The notes under the pieces: generated by a model
Told to the model about the DNA's origin: nothing
Seen by the model: the letters and a program-made list of their open reading frames with translations, nothing else
Databases searched by the model: none
Shown: positions 39,395-47,769 of the stretch, one piece after another
Layout: each line of letters opens with the position of its first letter
How positions within the stretch are numbered: the first letter of the stretch is position 1
Source of the DNA: Streptomyces chartreusis
GTDB lineage: Bacteria > Actinomycetota > Actinomycetes > Streptomycetales > Streptomycetaceae
Assembly: GCF_008704715.1 (NCBI RefSeq)
Contig: NZ_CP023689.1
Span: 2,728,001-2,792,000, forward strand
Direction of reading: 5' to 3'
Length of the DNA stretch: 64,000 nt
Position numbers and translations under genes: made by a program

Positions 39395-40030
39395 GTGACC
39401 TTCGGATTCGCTCCGTCCTCCGCGGCATCCATGTCGACGTCAGCCGACCTGTCCGCCGCATCCGCCAACTCCCTGGCCCGCATGCTCGAACCCGCGGAGT
39501 GGGCCGCTGCGGGCATTCCCCTGCTGCGCAATCCACGCGAGATCGTCAGCGGTCTCCACTCACGGCACCGCCCCAGGCCGGCGACCGCGATCGTCGCCGT
39601 GCTCGACGCGGAGGAACGGCTGCGGGCGAGTGCTTCGTTCACCCGCCGAGCGGCCCCCGCCGACGGCTGGATGTTCCGCAACTCGCTGCTCTCGCAGTTG
39701 CGCCGGGTCATTCCGCACGACCTGCGGCGCCGCACTCCGGTGCGCACCGCCGTGCTGCTCTACTGCCGCGAGGGCGACGCCCGTTGGACGGAGGAGGACG
39801 GTGCATGGATGTGGGGCCTGAGGGACGCCTGCACCCTGCACGGCCTGCGCTGCGGGGCGTACATCACGCTGACGAATGACGGCTGGCAGGTCCTCGGCGA
39901 GGGACGCGGCGGCCGCCGCCCCAACGCCGACTCGTCACCCGAGCCTTTCGCGACGTCCGAGTCACCGGTCCCGCTGCCACGCACAGGCGGCGCGGCCTCG
40001 GAGGTCCTCCGTCGCGCAGCTGCTCGCTGA
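39395..40030 (+). CDS. Conserved hypothetical protein, 211 aa
   Basis: The GTG start has GGGAGGA immediately upstream. The N-terminal 30 residues are Ser/Ala-rich (FAPSSAASMSTSADLSAAS). The core contains MFRNSLLSQLRRVIPHDLRRRTPVRTAVLLYCREGDARW and WMWGLRDACTLHGLRCGAYITLT. No catalytic motif or membrane segment is seen. The pattern, with Arg-rich helices and one conserved-looking core, looks like a real conserved Streptomyces protein, but I do not recognise a named family. Confidence 0.8.
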   Translation: MTFGFAPSSAASMSTSADLSAASANSLARMLEPAEWAAAGIPLLRNPREIVSGLHSRHRPRPATAIVAVLDAEERLRASASFTRRAAPADGWMFRNSLLSQLRRVIPHDLRRRTPVRTAVLLYCREGDARWTEEDGAWMWGLRDACTLHGLRCGAYITLTNDGWQVLGEGRGGRRPNADSSPEPFATSESPVPLPRTGGAASEVLRRAAAR

Positions 40031-40061
40031 GCGCAGAAGACCGCGCAGCTGCCCGCTGAGC
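40013..40061. repeat. 20-bp direct repeat at the end of the 211-aa gene
   Basis: CGCGCAGCTGCTCGCTGAGC (40013-40032, which includes the stop codon) is repeated at 40042-40061 with one mismatch and a 29-bp period. It looks like a local duplication. Confidence 0.75.
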
Positions 40062-40351
40062 ACACAGGACATCTGCGCCCCTCAGGAGCGGACGCTCCCT
40101 GAGGACACGTACCGAAGCTCTCAGCCGACAACTCGGTACGGCGAACACCGTCGCGGCCTAGGACGGCTCGGAAACCGGTCCACGACGACAACGTCGTACA
40201 TGGACCCGCCCCCCGAACCCACGGGCCTGCGCACGACGAGTTCCCCACTCGTGCGTGCACTCCAAAGGCCCCACCGTGCGAAGACGCCGTCACAGCGGCG
40301 TTCCATCCCCCGGCGTGCTGCGGAACGTCCTTCGGACGAACCGGAACCGGA
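40031..40351. other. Gene-free region between convergent genes
   Basis: These 321 bp separate the 211-aa gene from the proline-rich protein gene. Apart from the direct repeat at its left edge, no terminator stem of convincing length or coding sequence was found. Confidence 0.5.
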
Positions 40352-40993
40352 TCAGACGCCCGCGCCCAGCACCGAGTTGATCCGCTGCGCGTCACCGCAG
40401 ACGATCAGCAGGGCACCGGCCTTGCCAAGAGCCAGTGGCAGGACGTCGGCAGCTGCGGTGTCGGAACCGCCGTTGACGGCAACGACGATCACGGGGCGCG
40501 CCGTGGCGCGGCTCGCGACGGAGGCGTCGGCGTAGAAGACGTCGTCGCCGGCGTCGTGCTGCGCCCAGTAGGAGGTGTCACCGAAGGACAGCTCGTGGGT
40601 GGCCCACGGGTGCTGTTCGCCGGTGGTGATCACCAGTACCTCGCCGGGAGCGCGACCCGAGTCGAGCAGCAGGTCGACGGCTTCCTCGGCAGCGTCGAGC
40701 GCCCCCTCGGGCGAGGCCGGGATCAATTGGATCTGCGGGGTCGCCGACGCCGGAGCGGGGGCGACCGAAGCAGCGGGGCCCGACGGTCCGGGCTTGGCAC
40801 CGGCCACATCACGCGGCGCACGTTGCACCGGCGGCGCGGGCCGCACGGGCCCGGGTCGGCCGGGACGCGACGGAGCCGCGGGACGCGGGCCGGGTACGGG
40901 ACGGGGGGTCGGCGCGGTACGGCCAGTGGCCGGCGTGGCGCGGGGACCCTGGGCACTCTCGTGAATCTGAGGCTCCTCGGGAATGAGAGGCAT
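40352..40993 (-). CDS. Proline/alanine-rich protein with conserved C-terminal domain
   Basis: A 213-aa protein starting MPLIPEEPQIHESAQ. Residues 15-85 are Pro/Arg/Ala/Gly-rich and disordered. The C-terminal 120 residues (ALDAAEEAVDLLLDSGRAPGEVLVITTGEQHPWATHELSFGD; ARPVIVVAVNGG) look folded, with an alpha/beta alternation. It lies 68 bp after rnhB on the same strand and is probably co-transcribed with it. No family is recognised; the C-terminal part reads like a fragment of a nucleotide- or helicase-accessory fold, but that is a guess. Confidence 0.75.
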   Translation of the reverse strand: MPLIPEEPQIHESAQGPRATPATGRTAPTPRPVPGPRPAAPSRPGRPGPVRPAPPVQRAPRDVAGAKPGPSGPAASVAPAPASATPQIQLIPASPEGALDAAEEAVDLLLDSGRAPGEVLVITTGEQHPWATHELSFGDTSYWAQHDAGDDVFYADASVASRATARPVIVVAVNGGSDTAAADVLPLALGKAGALLIVCGDAQRINSVLGAGV

Positions 40994-41061
40994 GAGTTGA
41001 TGTCTATCAAACGCTGGTACGGCTCGCGTCAGTGGGTGGCACATGAGTGCGAGCGGAATCG

Positions 41062-41763
41062 TCAGAAATCGAAGCCGAGCTGACCCTCGATCTCCGGAAC
41101 GCTTCCGTCCACCCAGGTGCGCACCTTCTTGAGGTGCTGCCACTGAGGCAGCGCATCAAGATACGCCCACGACAACCGGTGGTACGGGGTGGGTCCCCGC
41201 TCCGCCAGTGCGGCCTTGTGCACGGGCGACGGATACCCGGCGTTGTCCGCAAAACCGAAGTCTGCATGGTCGATACCCAGTTCGGCCATCATTTTGTCGC
41301 GCTGGACCTTGGCGATCACCGAGGCCGCCGCGACCGCCACGCAGGACTGATCGCCCTTGATCACCGTACGGACCCTCCAGGGCGCCCCGAGATAGTCGTG
41401 CTTCCCGTCGAGGATCACGGCGTCGGGGCGGACCGGAAGGGCTTCCAGGGCGCGGCACGCTGCCAGTCGCAGCGCGGCCGTCATCCCGAGCTTGTCGATC
41501 TCCTCCGGAGAGGCGTGCCCGAGGGCGTACGACGTCACCCACGTCCGCAGCACGACGGCGAGTTCATTGCGGCGCTTGACGGTGAGCAGCTTGGAGTCGG
41601 TGAGTCCTTCGGGGGGCCGGCGCAGTCCGGTGACCGCCGCGCAGACGGTGACGGGTCCGGCCCAGGCACCGCGCCCCACCTCGTCGACACCGGCAATGAT
41701 CTTCGCTCCGGTCGTGGCTCGGAGGGAGCGCTCGACGGTGTGAGTAGGCGGTTCGTACGGCAT
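41062..41763 (-). CDS. rnhB: Ribonuclease HII
   Basis: A 233-aa RNase HII. The catalytic set D-E-D-D is visible: [17 protein letters not shown] (Asp-Glu), [11 protein letters not shown] (Asp), and the downstream [30 protein letters not shown] region. It removes RNA from RNA/DNA hybrids and single misincorporated ribonucleotides. The length is typical. It is followed by the proline-rich gene. Confidence 0.95.
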   Translation of the reverse strand: MPYEPPTHTVERSLRATTGAKIIAGVDEVGRGAWAGPVTVCAAVTGLRRPPEGLTDSKLLTVKRRNELAVVLRTWVTSYALGHASPEEIDKLGMTAALRLAACRALEALPVRPDAVILDGKHDYLGAPWRVRTVIKGDQSCVAVAAASVIAKVQRDKMMAELGIDHADFGFADNAGYPSPVHKAALAERGPTPYHRLSWAYLDALPQWQHLKKVRTWVDGSVPEIEGQLGFDF

Positions 41764-41845
41764 GGCGCCCTTAGCCTACGCCGCCCCGAACCCGCTTCGA
41801 CACCCTGGTTCCCCGAAGTGATCTCCGGACCGGTGCAGCGATGCG

Positions 41846-42469
41846 TCAGTCAGCTGTCGGGCGGAGCAGCGGGACCATGAGCTGGTCGATCATCTCCTCC
41901 AGATCCCCGTCTTCCCATTCGCTCCCGCACATCTTTGACCGGTACATCATCATCGCCGGGATGGCGTCGAAGACGTAGCTGTTCGCCGCGTCCTCCCGCA
42001 CCTCTCCCCGCTCAATTCCACGGGTGATGGCCTCGCGCAGCAACGCGATCGTCGGCTCCACGACACCCTCGAAGATCACACCGTGAAACCGCTCCGCCTG
42101 GAGGGTGTCGCATTCGTGAATCACCGACCGCAGGGCGAAACCGGGGCGCGAGTACATCGCCTCACGCGCCTGCCGGCACAGCGCCAGCAGGTCCTCGCGC
42201 ACGCTGCCGAGGTCGGGGGCCGACTCGAAGTTCGGCAGTCCGGCCCGCAGCGCGTCGGCGACGAGGTCCTCCTTGGACGGCCAGCGACGGTAGACGGCGG
42301 CTTTGCCCGTCTGCGCACCGGCGGCGACGCCCTCCATGGTGAGGCCGTTCCAGCCGACGGTACTGAGTTGCTCCAGTGCGGCTTCGAGGATCGCGCGTTC
42401 GAGCACAGCGCCGCGCCGACGGAGGGAGGCCGCTTGAGCGGGGGCGGACGTCCAGCGCGAGGTAACCAT
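41846..42469 (-). CDS. TetR-family repressor of the adjacent MFS exporter
   Basis: A 207-aa TetR regulator. The helix-turn-helix is WNGLTMEGVAAGAQTGKAAVYRRWPSKEDLV and the C-terminal all-alpha domain is of the type often fused to drug sensing. The start MVTSRWTS is chosen because GGAG lies 8 nt upstream; an ATG at 42514 would add 15 residues. It is divergent from an MFS drug exporter with two perfect 20-bp palindromes between them, so it very likely represses both itself and the pump. Confidence 0.92.
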   Translation of the reverse strand: MVTSRWTSAPAQAASLRRRGAVLERAILEAALEQLSTVGWNGLTMEGVAAGAQTGKAAVYRRWPSKEDLVADALRAGLPNFESAPDLGSVREDLLALCRQAREAMYSRPGFALRSVIHECDTLQAERFHGVIFEGVVEPTIALLREAITRGIERGEVREDAANSYVFDAIPAMMMYRSKMCGSEWEDGDLEEMIDQLMVPLLRPTAD

Positions 42470-42565
42470 CTGAGCGTCTCCAACAAACAGGGGAAGCGGG
42501 GATTCCGGGGACATGGAACTCACCACGCGGCAACTAGGGGGGACATGCCGCGCGACGACAATACG

Positions 42566-42585
42566 AGTGAACGCTTGCGTTCACT
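42566..42585. promoter_or_regulatory. TetR operator 1
   Basis: AGTGAACGCTTGCGTTCACT is a 9-2-9 perfect palindrome in the divergent TetR/MFS promoter region. The half-site AGTGAACGC recurs in operator 2. Confidence 0.9.
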
Positions 42586-42613
42586 ACCGGGGACTCACTA
42601 CGGTTGTCGCGAC

Positions 42614-42633
42614 AGTGAACGCGAGCGTTCACT
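42614..42633. promoter_or_regulatory. TetR operator 2
   Basis: AGTGAACGCGAGCGTTCACT has the same 9-bp arms as operator 1, centred 48 bp away and ending 23 bp before the MFS start. It could block the exporter promoter directly. Confidence 0.9.
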
Positions 42634-42656
42634 AAGGCACTTGTGGGGGACCCATA

Positions 42657-44204
42657 GTGACAACCTCTCAGTTGATCAAAGATCAGATACCAGGTGCGGC
42701 ACGCCGGCAGGGACATCCCGGCATCGCGCTCACCGTCATCGCGGCCTGCCAACTCATGGTGGTACTCGACGCGACGATTGTGAACATCGCACTCCCGCAC
42801 ATTCAAGACGCGCTCAAGTTCAGCACGACCGACCTCACCTGGGTCGTCAGCTCCTACACGCTCACCTTCGGCGGCCTGCTGCTTCTGGGCGGCCGCGCCG
42901 GTGACATCCTGGGCCGCCGCCGGGTCTTCATGACCGGCATCCTGCTGTTCACGCTCGCCTCGCTGCTCGGTGGACTGGCCCAGGAACCCTGGCAGTTGCT
43001 GGCCGCGCGTGTGCTCCAGGGCATGGGTGGCGCGATCGCGTCGCCCACCTCGTTGGCGCTCATCACCACCACATTCCCCGAGGGCCCGGAACGCAACCGG
43101 GCCTTCGGCGTCTTCGCGGCCGTATCCGCGGGTGGTGGAGCGATCGGTCTGCTCGCGGGCGGCATGCTCACCGAGTGGCTCGACTGGCGCTGGGTGCTCT
43201 TCGTCAACGTGCCCATAGGCATCGTGATAGCCGTGCTCGCGCCGCTGTACATCAACGAGTCCGAACGGCACAGCGGCCGTTTCGACATAGCGGGCGCGGT
43301 GACCTCGACGGCCGGTATGGCCTCCCTGGTCTACGGCTTCATCCGTGCGGCAGACGAGGGCTGGCGGGACAGCCTGACCATCGGATCCTTCGCCGCCGCG
43401 GTGGTCCTGCTGCTGGCCTTCGCGTTCATCGAATCGCGGGCCAAGGAGCCCATCACCCCGCTGAAGATGTTCGCCGACCGCAACCGCTCGGGCACGTACG
43501 TGATCATGCTCAGCCTCGCCGCGGCGATGTTCGGCATGTTCTTCTACATCGTCCTGTTCGTACAGAACGTGCTCCAGTACAGCCCGATCGAGGCCGGTCT
43601 CGCCTTCCTGCCCGTGACGGTCGTGATCGCGCTCGGAGCCGGCCTGTCGCAGCGTTTCCTTCCGGTGCTCGGCCCCAAGCCGTTCATGCTCGCCGGCTCG
43701 GCGCTCGCGGCGATCGGGCTCGCCTGGCAGACCCTCATCACCGCGGACAGCTCGTATGCCGGCGGAGTGCTCGGTCCGATGCTCGTATTCGGCTTCGGCA
43801 TGGGTCTGAACTTCGTGACACTGACGATCACCGCGGTGTCCGGTGTCGCCCAGCACGAGGCCGGTGCCGCGTCCGGGCTTCTCAACGCCACGCAGCAGGT
43901 GGGCGGTTCGCTCGGCCTGTCCATCCTGACGACGGTCTTCGGCACCGCCAGCAAGGACGAGGCGGAGAAGCAACTGCCGAAGTTCATGGCGGAAGGGTCG
44001 GCCGAGCAGAAGGCGGAGTTCGCCAAGACGCACCAGCTGCCCGGCTCCTGGGGCCACGAAGTGCTCACGCAGGGCATCTCTACCGGCTTCGTGGCGGCCG
44101 CCTCGATGGCCGTCATCGCCCTGGCCACCGCGTGGTTGGTGATCCGGGTCCGCAAGAGCGACCTGGACGCCCTCTCCGGGACGGCGGGCCCGATGGCCGG
44201 CTGA
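42657..44204 (+). CDS. DHA2-family MFS drug exporter
   Basis: A 515-aa EmrB/QacA-type transporter with about 14 membrane helices. Motifs: LDATIVNIALPHIQ in TM1 (motif D1), LLLGGRAGDILGRRRVFM (motif A), and RVLQGMGGAIASPTSLALI (motif B/C region). Proton-driven export of hydrophobic drugs is expected; the substrate is unknown. The GTG start follows GTGGGGGACC. It is induced, by inference, through the divergent TetR and its two operators. Confidence 0.93.
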   Translation: MTTSQLIKDQIPGAARRQGHPGIALTVIAACQLMVVLDATIVNIALPHIQDALKFSTTDLTWVVSSYTLTFGGLLLLGGRAGDILGRRRVFMTGILLFTLASLLGGLAQEPWQLLAARVLQGMGGAIASPTSLALITTTFPEGPERNRAFGVFAAVSAGGGAIGLLAGGMLTEWLDWRWVLFVNVPIGIVIAVLAPLYINESERHSGRFDIAGAVTSTAGMASLVYGFIRAADEGWRDSLTIGSFAAAVVLLLAFAFIESRAKEPITPLKMFADRNRSGTYVIMLSLAAAMFGMFFYIVLFVQNVLQYSPIEAGLAFLPVTVVIALGAGLSQRFLPVLGPKPFMLAGSALAAIGLAWQTLITADSSYAGGVLGPMLVFGFGMGLNFVTLTITAVSGVAQHEAGAASGLLNATQQVGGSLGLSILTTVFGTASKDEAEKQLPKFMAEGSAEQKAEFAKTHQLPGSWGHEVLTQGISTGFVAAASMAVIALATAWLVIRVRKSDLDALSGTAGPMAG

Positions 44205-44605
44205 TCCGGCCGGGCCCGCGAAGGGCCGCGGATGGCCGGATCCGGTCCGGGGGACCGAAGGCGAGGGCGCCGATCCGGCCATCCGCACCGCTGTCGCGGC
44301 TGCCGCCATCCGCACCACGGTCACAGGTACCGCGATCGGCACGGCTGCCACAGCTACAGCCTCGGGGCGAGTCGTATTGGGGCGGGCAAGCCACAGCCCG
44401 CCCCAAACGGCAGCCGCCACGACGAACAGCACGCCGAGCACCGACGCGAACGCCATGACCCCACCCCCTGTGCCCTCGCGTGTCACCAGCGCGTGCGGCC
44501 CCACCGGTCGCACACCCACTGCCACGACAACGGACCAGCGGTCACGCAGAGTTCCCGGGATGCACAGAAAGTTATCGAGTGCTCCGGCAGGACGACCGAA
44601 CCGCC
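44205..44605. other. Gene-poor region after the MFS exporter
   Basis: These 401 bp contain small inverted and direct repeats (GCCATCCGCACC twice near 44278 and 44306). On the minus strand from 44456 there is a frame beginning MAFASVLGVLFVVAAAVWGG after GGGGGTGGGG that could encode a small membrane protein, but it stays open deep into the antisense of the MFS gene. Left unannotated as a gene. Confidence 0.5.
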
Positions 44606-45517
44606 CTAGGCGGTCATCGCCGTCGGCGCCCACTCGGGCAGAGCCTCGGTCCGCTCGAGCCACTGGGCTGGCGCCGATCCGGCCTTCCCAGAGCCGATCA
44701 CACCGCCCACGATGGCGCACGTGGTGTCGACGTCACCGCCGACCTGCGCGGTCGTCCAGAAGGCCCGCTCGTAGTCGCCCAGGGCCCGCGCGGCGGACCA
44801 GAGGGCGAAGGGCACCGTGTCGTGGGCCGTCGTACGCCGTCCGCAACCCAGGACGGCCGCGACGGTGCCAGCGTCGCCGTAGTCGAGCATGTCCCGTGCA
44901 CGTCGTAGACCTGCCCCGACCGCGCTCTTCGAGACCAGAGCGATGACGTCATCCAGGAGCGATTCCGGGCTGGGCGGCCCGCCAGGGGCCGCGGCCAGCG
45001 CGGCAGCCGCGGCGACGGCCATGGCGCCGACCACGGCCTCGCGGTGCTGATGCGTCGGGTAGGCGGAGATCTCGGCTTGGTGGGTCGCCTGCTCGGGATC
45101 GTCCGCGTACCAGGCCCCGAGAGGTGCGATCCGCATCGCGGCGCCGTTACCCCAGGAGCCCCGCCCGTTGAAGAGCGCGGCCGACAGCTCGCGCCAGTCC
45201 CCGCCCTCCCTGACCAGGCGCAGCAGCCGGTTGACCGCGGGCCCGTAGCCGCGGTCGAAGTCGTGGTGCTCGGCGAAGGAGCCGGCGAGGGCGTCCTGGT
45301 CGATGCGGTGGTGGGCAGCCAGGACGGCGACCACGGAGCAGGCCATTTCCGTGTCGTCCGTCCACTGCCAGGGACCGGGCGGGAGCTCGCGCCGCTTCAG
45401 CAGCGGATAGTTCACCGGCACGAAGAACTGCGAGCCGAGGGCGTCCCCCACCGCGAGTCCGCGCAGGCTGGTGAGGGCGCGGTCCAGGCGCCCTTCGGGG
45501 GAGGAGTCAGCGGTCAT
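44606..45517 (-). CDS. ADP-ribosylglycohydrolase family protein
   Basis: A 303-aa DraG/ARH-fold protein. The metal-binding motifs are GLAVGDALGSQFF, WTDDTEMACSVV (Thr-Asp-Asp) and QVGGDVDTTCAIVGGVIGS (Asp-x-Asp-Thr). All ligands for the two Mg ions are present, so it should remove ADP-ribose from proteins or small molecules. It lies 12 bp after the histidine phosphatase gene on the same strand, probably co-transcribed. Confidence 0.92.
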   Translation of the reverse strand: MTADSSPEGRLDRALTSLRGLAVGDALGSQFFVPVNYPLLKRRELPPGPWQWTDDTEMACSVVAVLAAHHRIDQDALAGSFAEHHDFDRGYGPAVNRLLRLVREGGDWRELSAALFNGRGSWGNGAAMRIAPLGAWYADDPEQATHQAEISAYPTHQHREAVVGAMAVAAAAALAAAPGGPPSPESLLDDVIALVSKSAVGAGLRRARDMLDYGDAGTVAAVLGCGRRTTAHDTVPFALWSAARALGDYERAFWTTAQVGGDVDTTCAIVGGVIGSGKAGSAPAQWLERTEALPEWAPTAMTA

Positions 45518-45529
45518 CGCCCTGCCACT

Positions 45530-46189
45530 CTATCCGGTGATCCCGTACGGTTCCGGGTCACGCCAGCGTTCGAACGGCCGGTCAAGCGTGTACTTGCCGT
45601 CGTCCCCGAGAACGAGCATCCGCATCTCCGCGTTCCCGGGGTTCGACAGCGACTCGAAGTCGGCGACCGTCCAGTGGAACCAGCGCATGCAGAACAGCCG
45701 CATGGCCAGTCCATGGGTCACGAGCAGCACGTTCGGCGGATGATCGGGCGCCTCGAAGCTGCGGTACAGGCTCTCCAGGAAGTTGCCGACCCGGTCGTAC
45801 ACGTCGGCGCCGGACTCGCCCTGGGCGAAGCGGTAGAAAAAGTGGCCGTAGGCGTCCCGGTAGGACTTCTGGAGGCGTACGTCGTCGCGGTCCTGCCAGT
45901 TCCCCCAGTCCTGCTCGCGCAGGCGGGGCTCCTCGCGCACCCGTATGAGCTCGGGGTCCAGGTGGAAGGCGCGCAGGGTCTCGTGGGTACGGCGGTAGGG
46001 CGAGACGTACACGCTGACTCGCTCGCGGCCGAAAACCTCCCTCAGGCGTTTACCCGTCTCCTCCGCCTGCCGCCAGCCCCGCTCGGTCAGGGCCAGCGCG
46101 TGGTCGGGCTCACGCTCGTAAACGGTGTCATCAACATTGCCCGTTGACTCCCCGTGTCGGACAAGGACGATGCGCCGTGGTCGTGCCAT
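45530..46189 (-). CDS. Histidine phosphatase family protein (phosphoglycerate-mutase-like)
   Basis: A 219-aa branch-1 histidine phosphatase. The catalytic motif is LVRHGESTGN, with SPYRRTHETL and LLVTHGLAMRLF completing the active site. DWGNWQDRDDV provides the expected acid-base region. It dephosphorylates an unidentified metabolite or protein. First gene of a probable two-gene unit with the ADP-ribosylglycohydrolase. Confidence 0.93.
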   Translation of the reverse strand: MARPRRIVLVRHGESTGNVDDTVYEREPDHALALTERGWRQAEETGKRLREVFGRERVSVYVSPYRRTHETLRAFHLDPELIRVREEPRLREQDWGNWQDRDDVRLQKSYRDAYGHFFYRFAQGESGADVYDRVGNFLESLYRSFEAPDHPPNVLLVTHGLAMRLFCMRWFHWTVADFESLSNPGNAEMRMLVLGDDGKYTLDRPFERWRDPEPYGITG

Positions 46190-46318
46190 GCCAAAACCCT
46201 AGATCGGCCGACGGCCGATCGAGCACTCATACGGGCTCCATACGGCGTAGGTCACACATTTCCTGTATCACCGGCCACATCAAGACACCGATACATCGCG
46301 TTTGGATTTCAAACCGAG

Positions 46319-46924
46319 TCAGACCGTCCAGGTCGCCTCGAGCTCCACGATGTCACCCGTAAGGGCCGCGACATCCGCCTCGATCTGGGCGCGCAGCGCC
46401 AGTCGCTCCACGCGCTCGGTCCGGTACTTGCCGTGCTCGGCGGCCGAGTGCCACATCGACAGCACGAGGAACTCGGGGCCCGGTGCCTCACCGAACAGTC
46501 CGCGGATCATGCCCGGGGAGCCGGCCATGGCGGGGTTCCAGACCTTCTCCTGCATGAGCGTGAAGTGCTCCGCGCGTTCCTCGTGGACACGGCAGTGGGC
46601 CACCCGGACGAGGTCGGCGTCGGTGAAGCGCGGCTCGAAGCCGGTCTTCACGTCGAAGCGGTAGTCGAACAGTTTGACCTGCATGTCCTTGAACGTGCCG
46701 GACTGGGCCGCGGCCAGCCGGTCATGGGAGCGGGCCATGAAGGAGTCGTAGAAGGAACGGCTCTCCCAGAACGAGAAGATGTGCGCCACTCCCTGCCGCC
46801 CCCGGCTCCAGCCACCACCCTGCCCCCGAAATCCCGGCTCCCCCAGAAGCCCCGCCCATTTTCGCTGCCCCCGCTCGAAGCCGCGGCGGTCCACCACGGT
46901 GCAGCGAATCCACTTGACCAGCAC
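46319..46924 (-). CDS. DUF4937 / YdbC-family protein
   Basis: A 201-aa protein starting at GTG (VLVKWIRCTVVDRRGFERGQRKW) with no clear ribosome site. It contains tandem dimeric alpha/beta-barrel-like halves (HIFSFWESRSFYDSFM; FLVLSMWHSAAEHGKYRTERVERL), the pattern of the YdbC/DUF4937 group, related in fold to antibiotic-biosynthesis monooxygenases. No cofactor motif and no known substrate. Confidence 0.8.
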   Translation of the reverse strand: MLVKWIRCTVVDRRGFERGQRKWAGLLGEPGFRGQGGGWSRGRQGVAHIFSFWESRSFYDSFMARSHDRLAAAQSGTFKDMQVKLFDYRFDVKTGFEPRFTDADLVRVAHCRVHEERAEHFTLMQEKVWNPAMAGSPGMIRGLFGEAPGPEFLVLSMWHSAAEHGKYRTERVERLALRAQIEADVAALTGDIVELEATWTV

Positions 46925-47080
46925 CGCGCCATGGTAAGGCCACTCAGCGTGGCGTCGGTCACGGTCGGCGCCACTGGTCCCCCACGCGTGATCCCGCGCG
47001 CGTGGCAGGATGGACAACCGGCCTTGTCCGCAGGGCAGTTCAGGCTGGGAGCATTCGCATCACGGGGAAGGGGAAGCCTG

Positions 47081-47614
47081 GTGAACGCCATCAACAAGGG
47101 AACCCGGAAAGTCGAGATCTCGCTCAAGTGGGATCCCAGTCCGGCCGGGCAGCCGCCCACCGATCTGGACATAGTGGCTGCGACCTATCTGACGAGCGAT
47201 CCTTACGGTGATCCCGCCTACGTGGTGCACTTCGACAGCCGCTCTCCCGACGGCACCATCTATCTCAACCGGGACAGCAAGGACGGCAAGGGCTTCGGCT
47301 GGGACGAGGTGCTGACCGTGGAGCTCGACCGGCTCGACAGGCGGTACGCGCGCGTGCTGGTCGGCGTCGTGATCCAGCAGCGCCCGGCGGAGCGCACCTT
47401 CGTCAGTGTCATCAAGCCGGCCCTGCGCATCCGCGAGGGCTACACCGTCATGGCCGAGGACGACTTCGGCGGGGTACTCGGATCGACAGCGGCCACGGTC
47501 GCGGAGTTCGTGCGCGAAGGATCGAGCACATGGGAGTTCCGCGCGGGTATCCGCGGCTTCGAGGACGACCCGGCGACGTTCACGGCGGTCATGGGCAGGG
47601 CCGGCCAGCCCTGA
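47081..47614 (+). CDS. TerD-family protein
   Basis: A 177-aa TerD domain protein. KVEISLKWDPSPAGQPPTDLDIVAATYL carries the Ca-binding Asp pattern, followed by VVHFDSRSPDGTIYLNRDSKDGKG and VLTVELDRLDRRYARVLVGVVI. TerD proteins bind calcium and are linked to tellurite/stress resistance and, in Streptomyces, to development. The GTG start follows GGGGAAGGGGAAGCCTG. It stands alone without other ter genes. Confidence 0.92.
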   Translation: MNAINKGTRKVEISLKWDPSPAGQPPTDLDIVAATYLTSDPYGDPAYVVHFDSRSPDGTIYLNRDSKDGKGFGWDEVLTVELDRLDRRYARVLVGVVIQQRPAERTFVSVIKPALRIREGYTVMAEDDFGGVLGSTAATVAEFVREGSSTWEFRAGIRGFEDDPATFTAVMGRAGQP

Positions 47615-47667
47615 GAGTCGCTCGCACACGCGCGTGACGTAATCGCCCACGCGCGGGCCGTACAACG

Positions 47668-47702
47668 AAGAGGGGCGCCGACATGTCGTCGGCGCCCCTC
47701 TT
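47668..47702. terminator. Bidirectional terminator between terD-like gene and nrdJ
   Basis: AAGAGGGGCGCCGAC and GTCGGCGCCCCTCTT form a perfect 15-bp stem with a 5-nt loop between the two convergent genes. Confidence 0.9.
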
Positions 47703-47769
47703 TGTGAGCTACCTGCCGTCAGAGCCCCTCAGGGGCTGTCCGACGGCCGGGGCCGAGCCCCGGGCGGTG

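Noticed and set aside
39760-40395. Minus-strand frame of about 200 residues opposite the end of the 211-aa gene
   Set aside because: Cys/Arg/Gly-rich, no domain, overlaps the real gene on the opposite strand.
42534-44456. Minus-strand frame starting MAFASVLGVLFVVAAAVWGG with GGGGGTGGGG upstream
   Set aside because: The first residues resemble a membrane helix, but the frame stays open for over 1.5 kb antisense to the MFS gene without a natural end, so a small membrane protein cannot be supported without conservation data.
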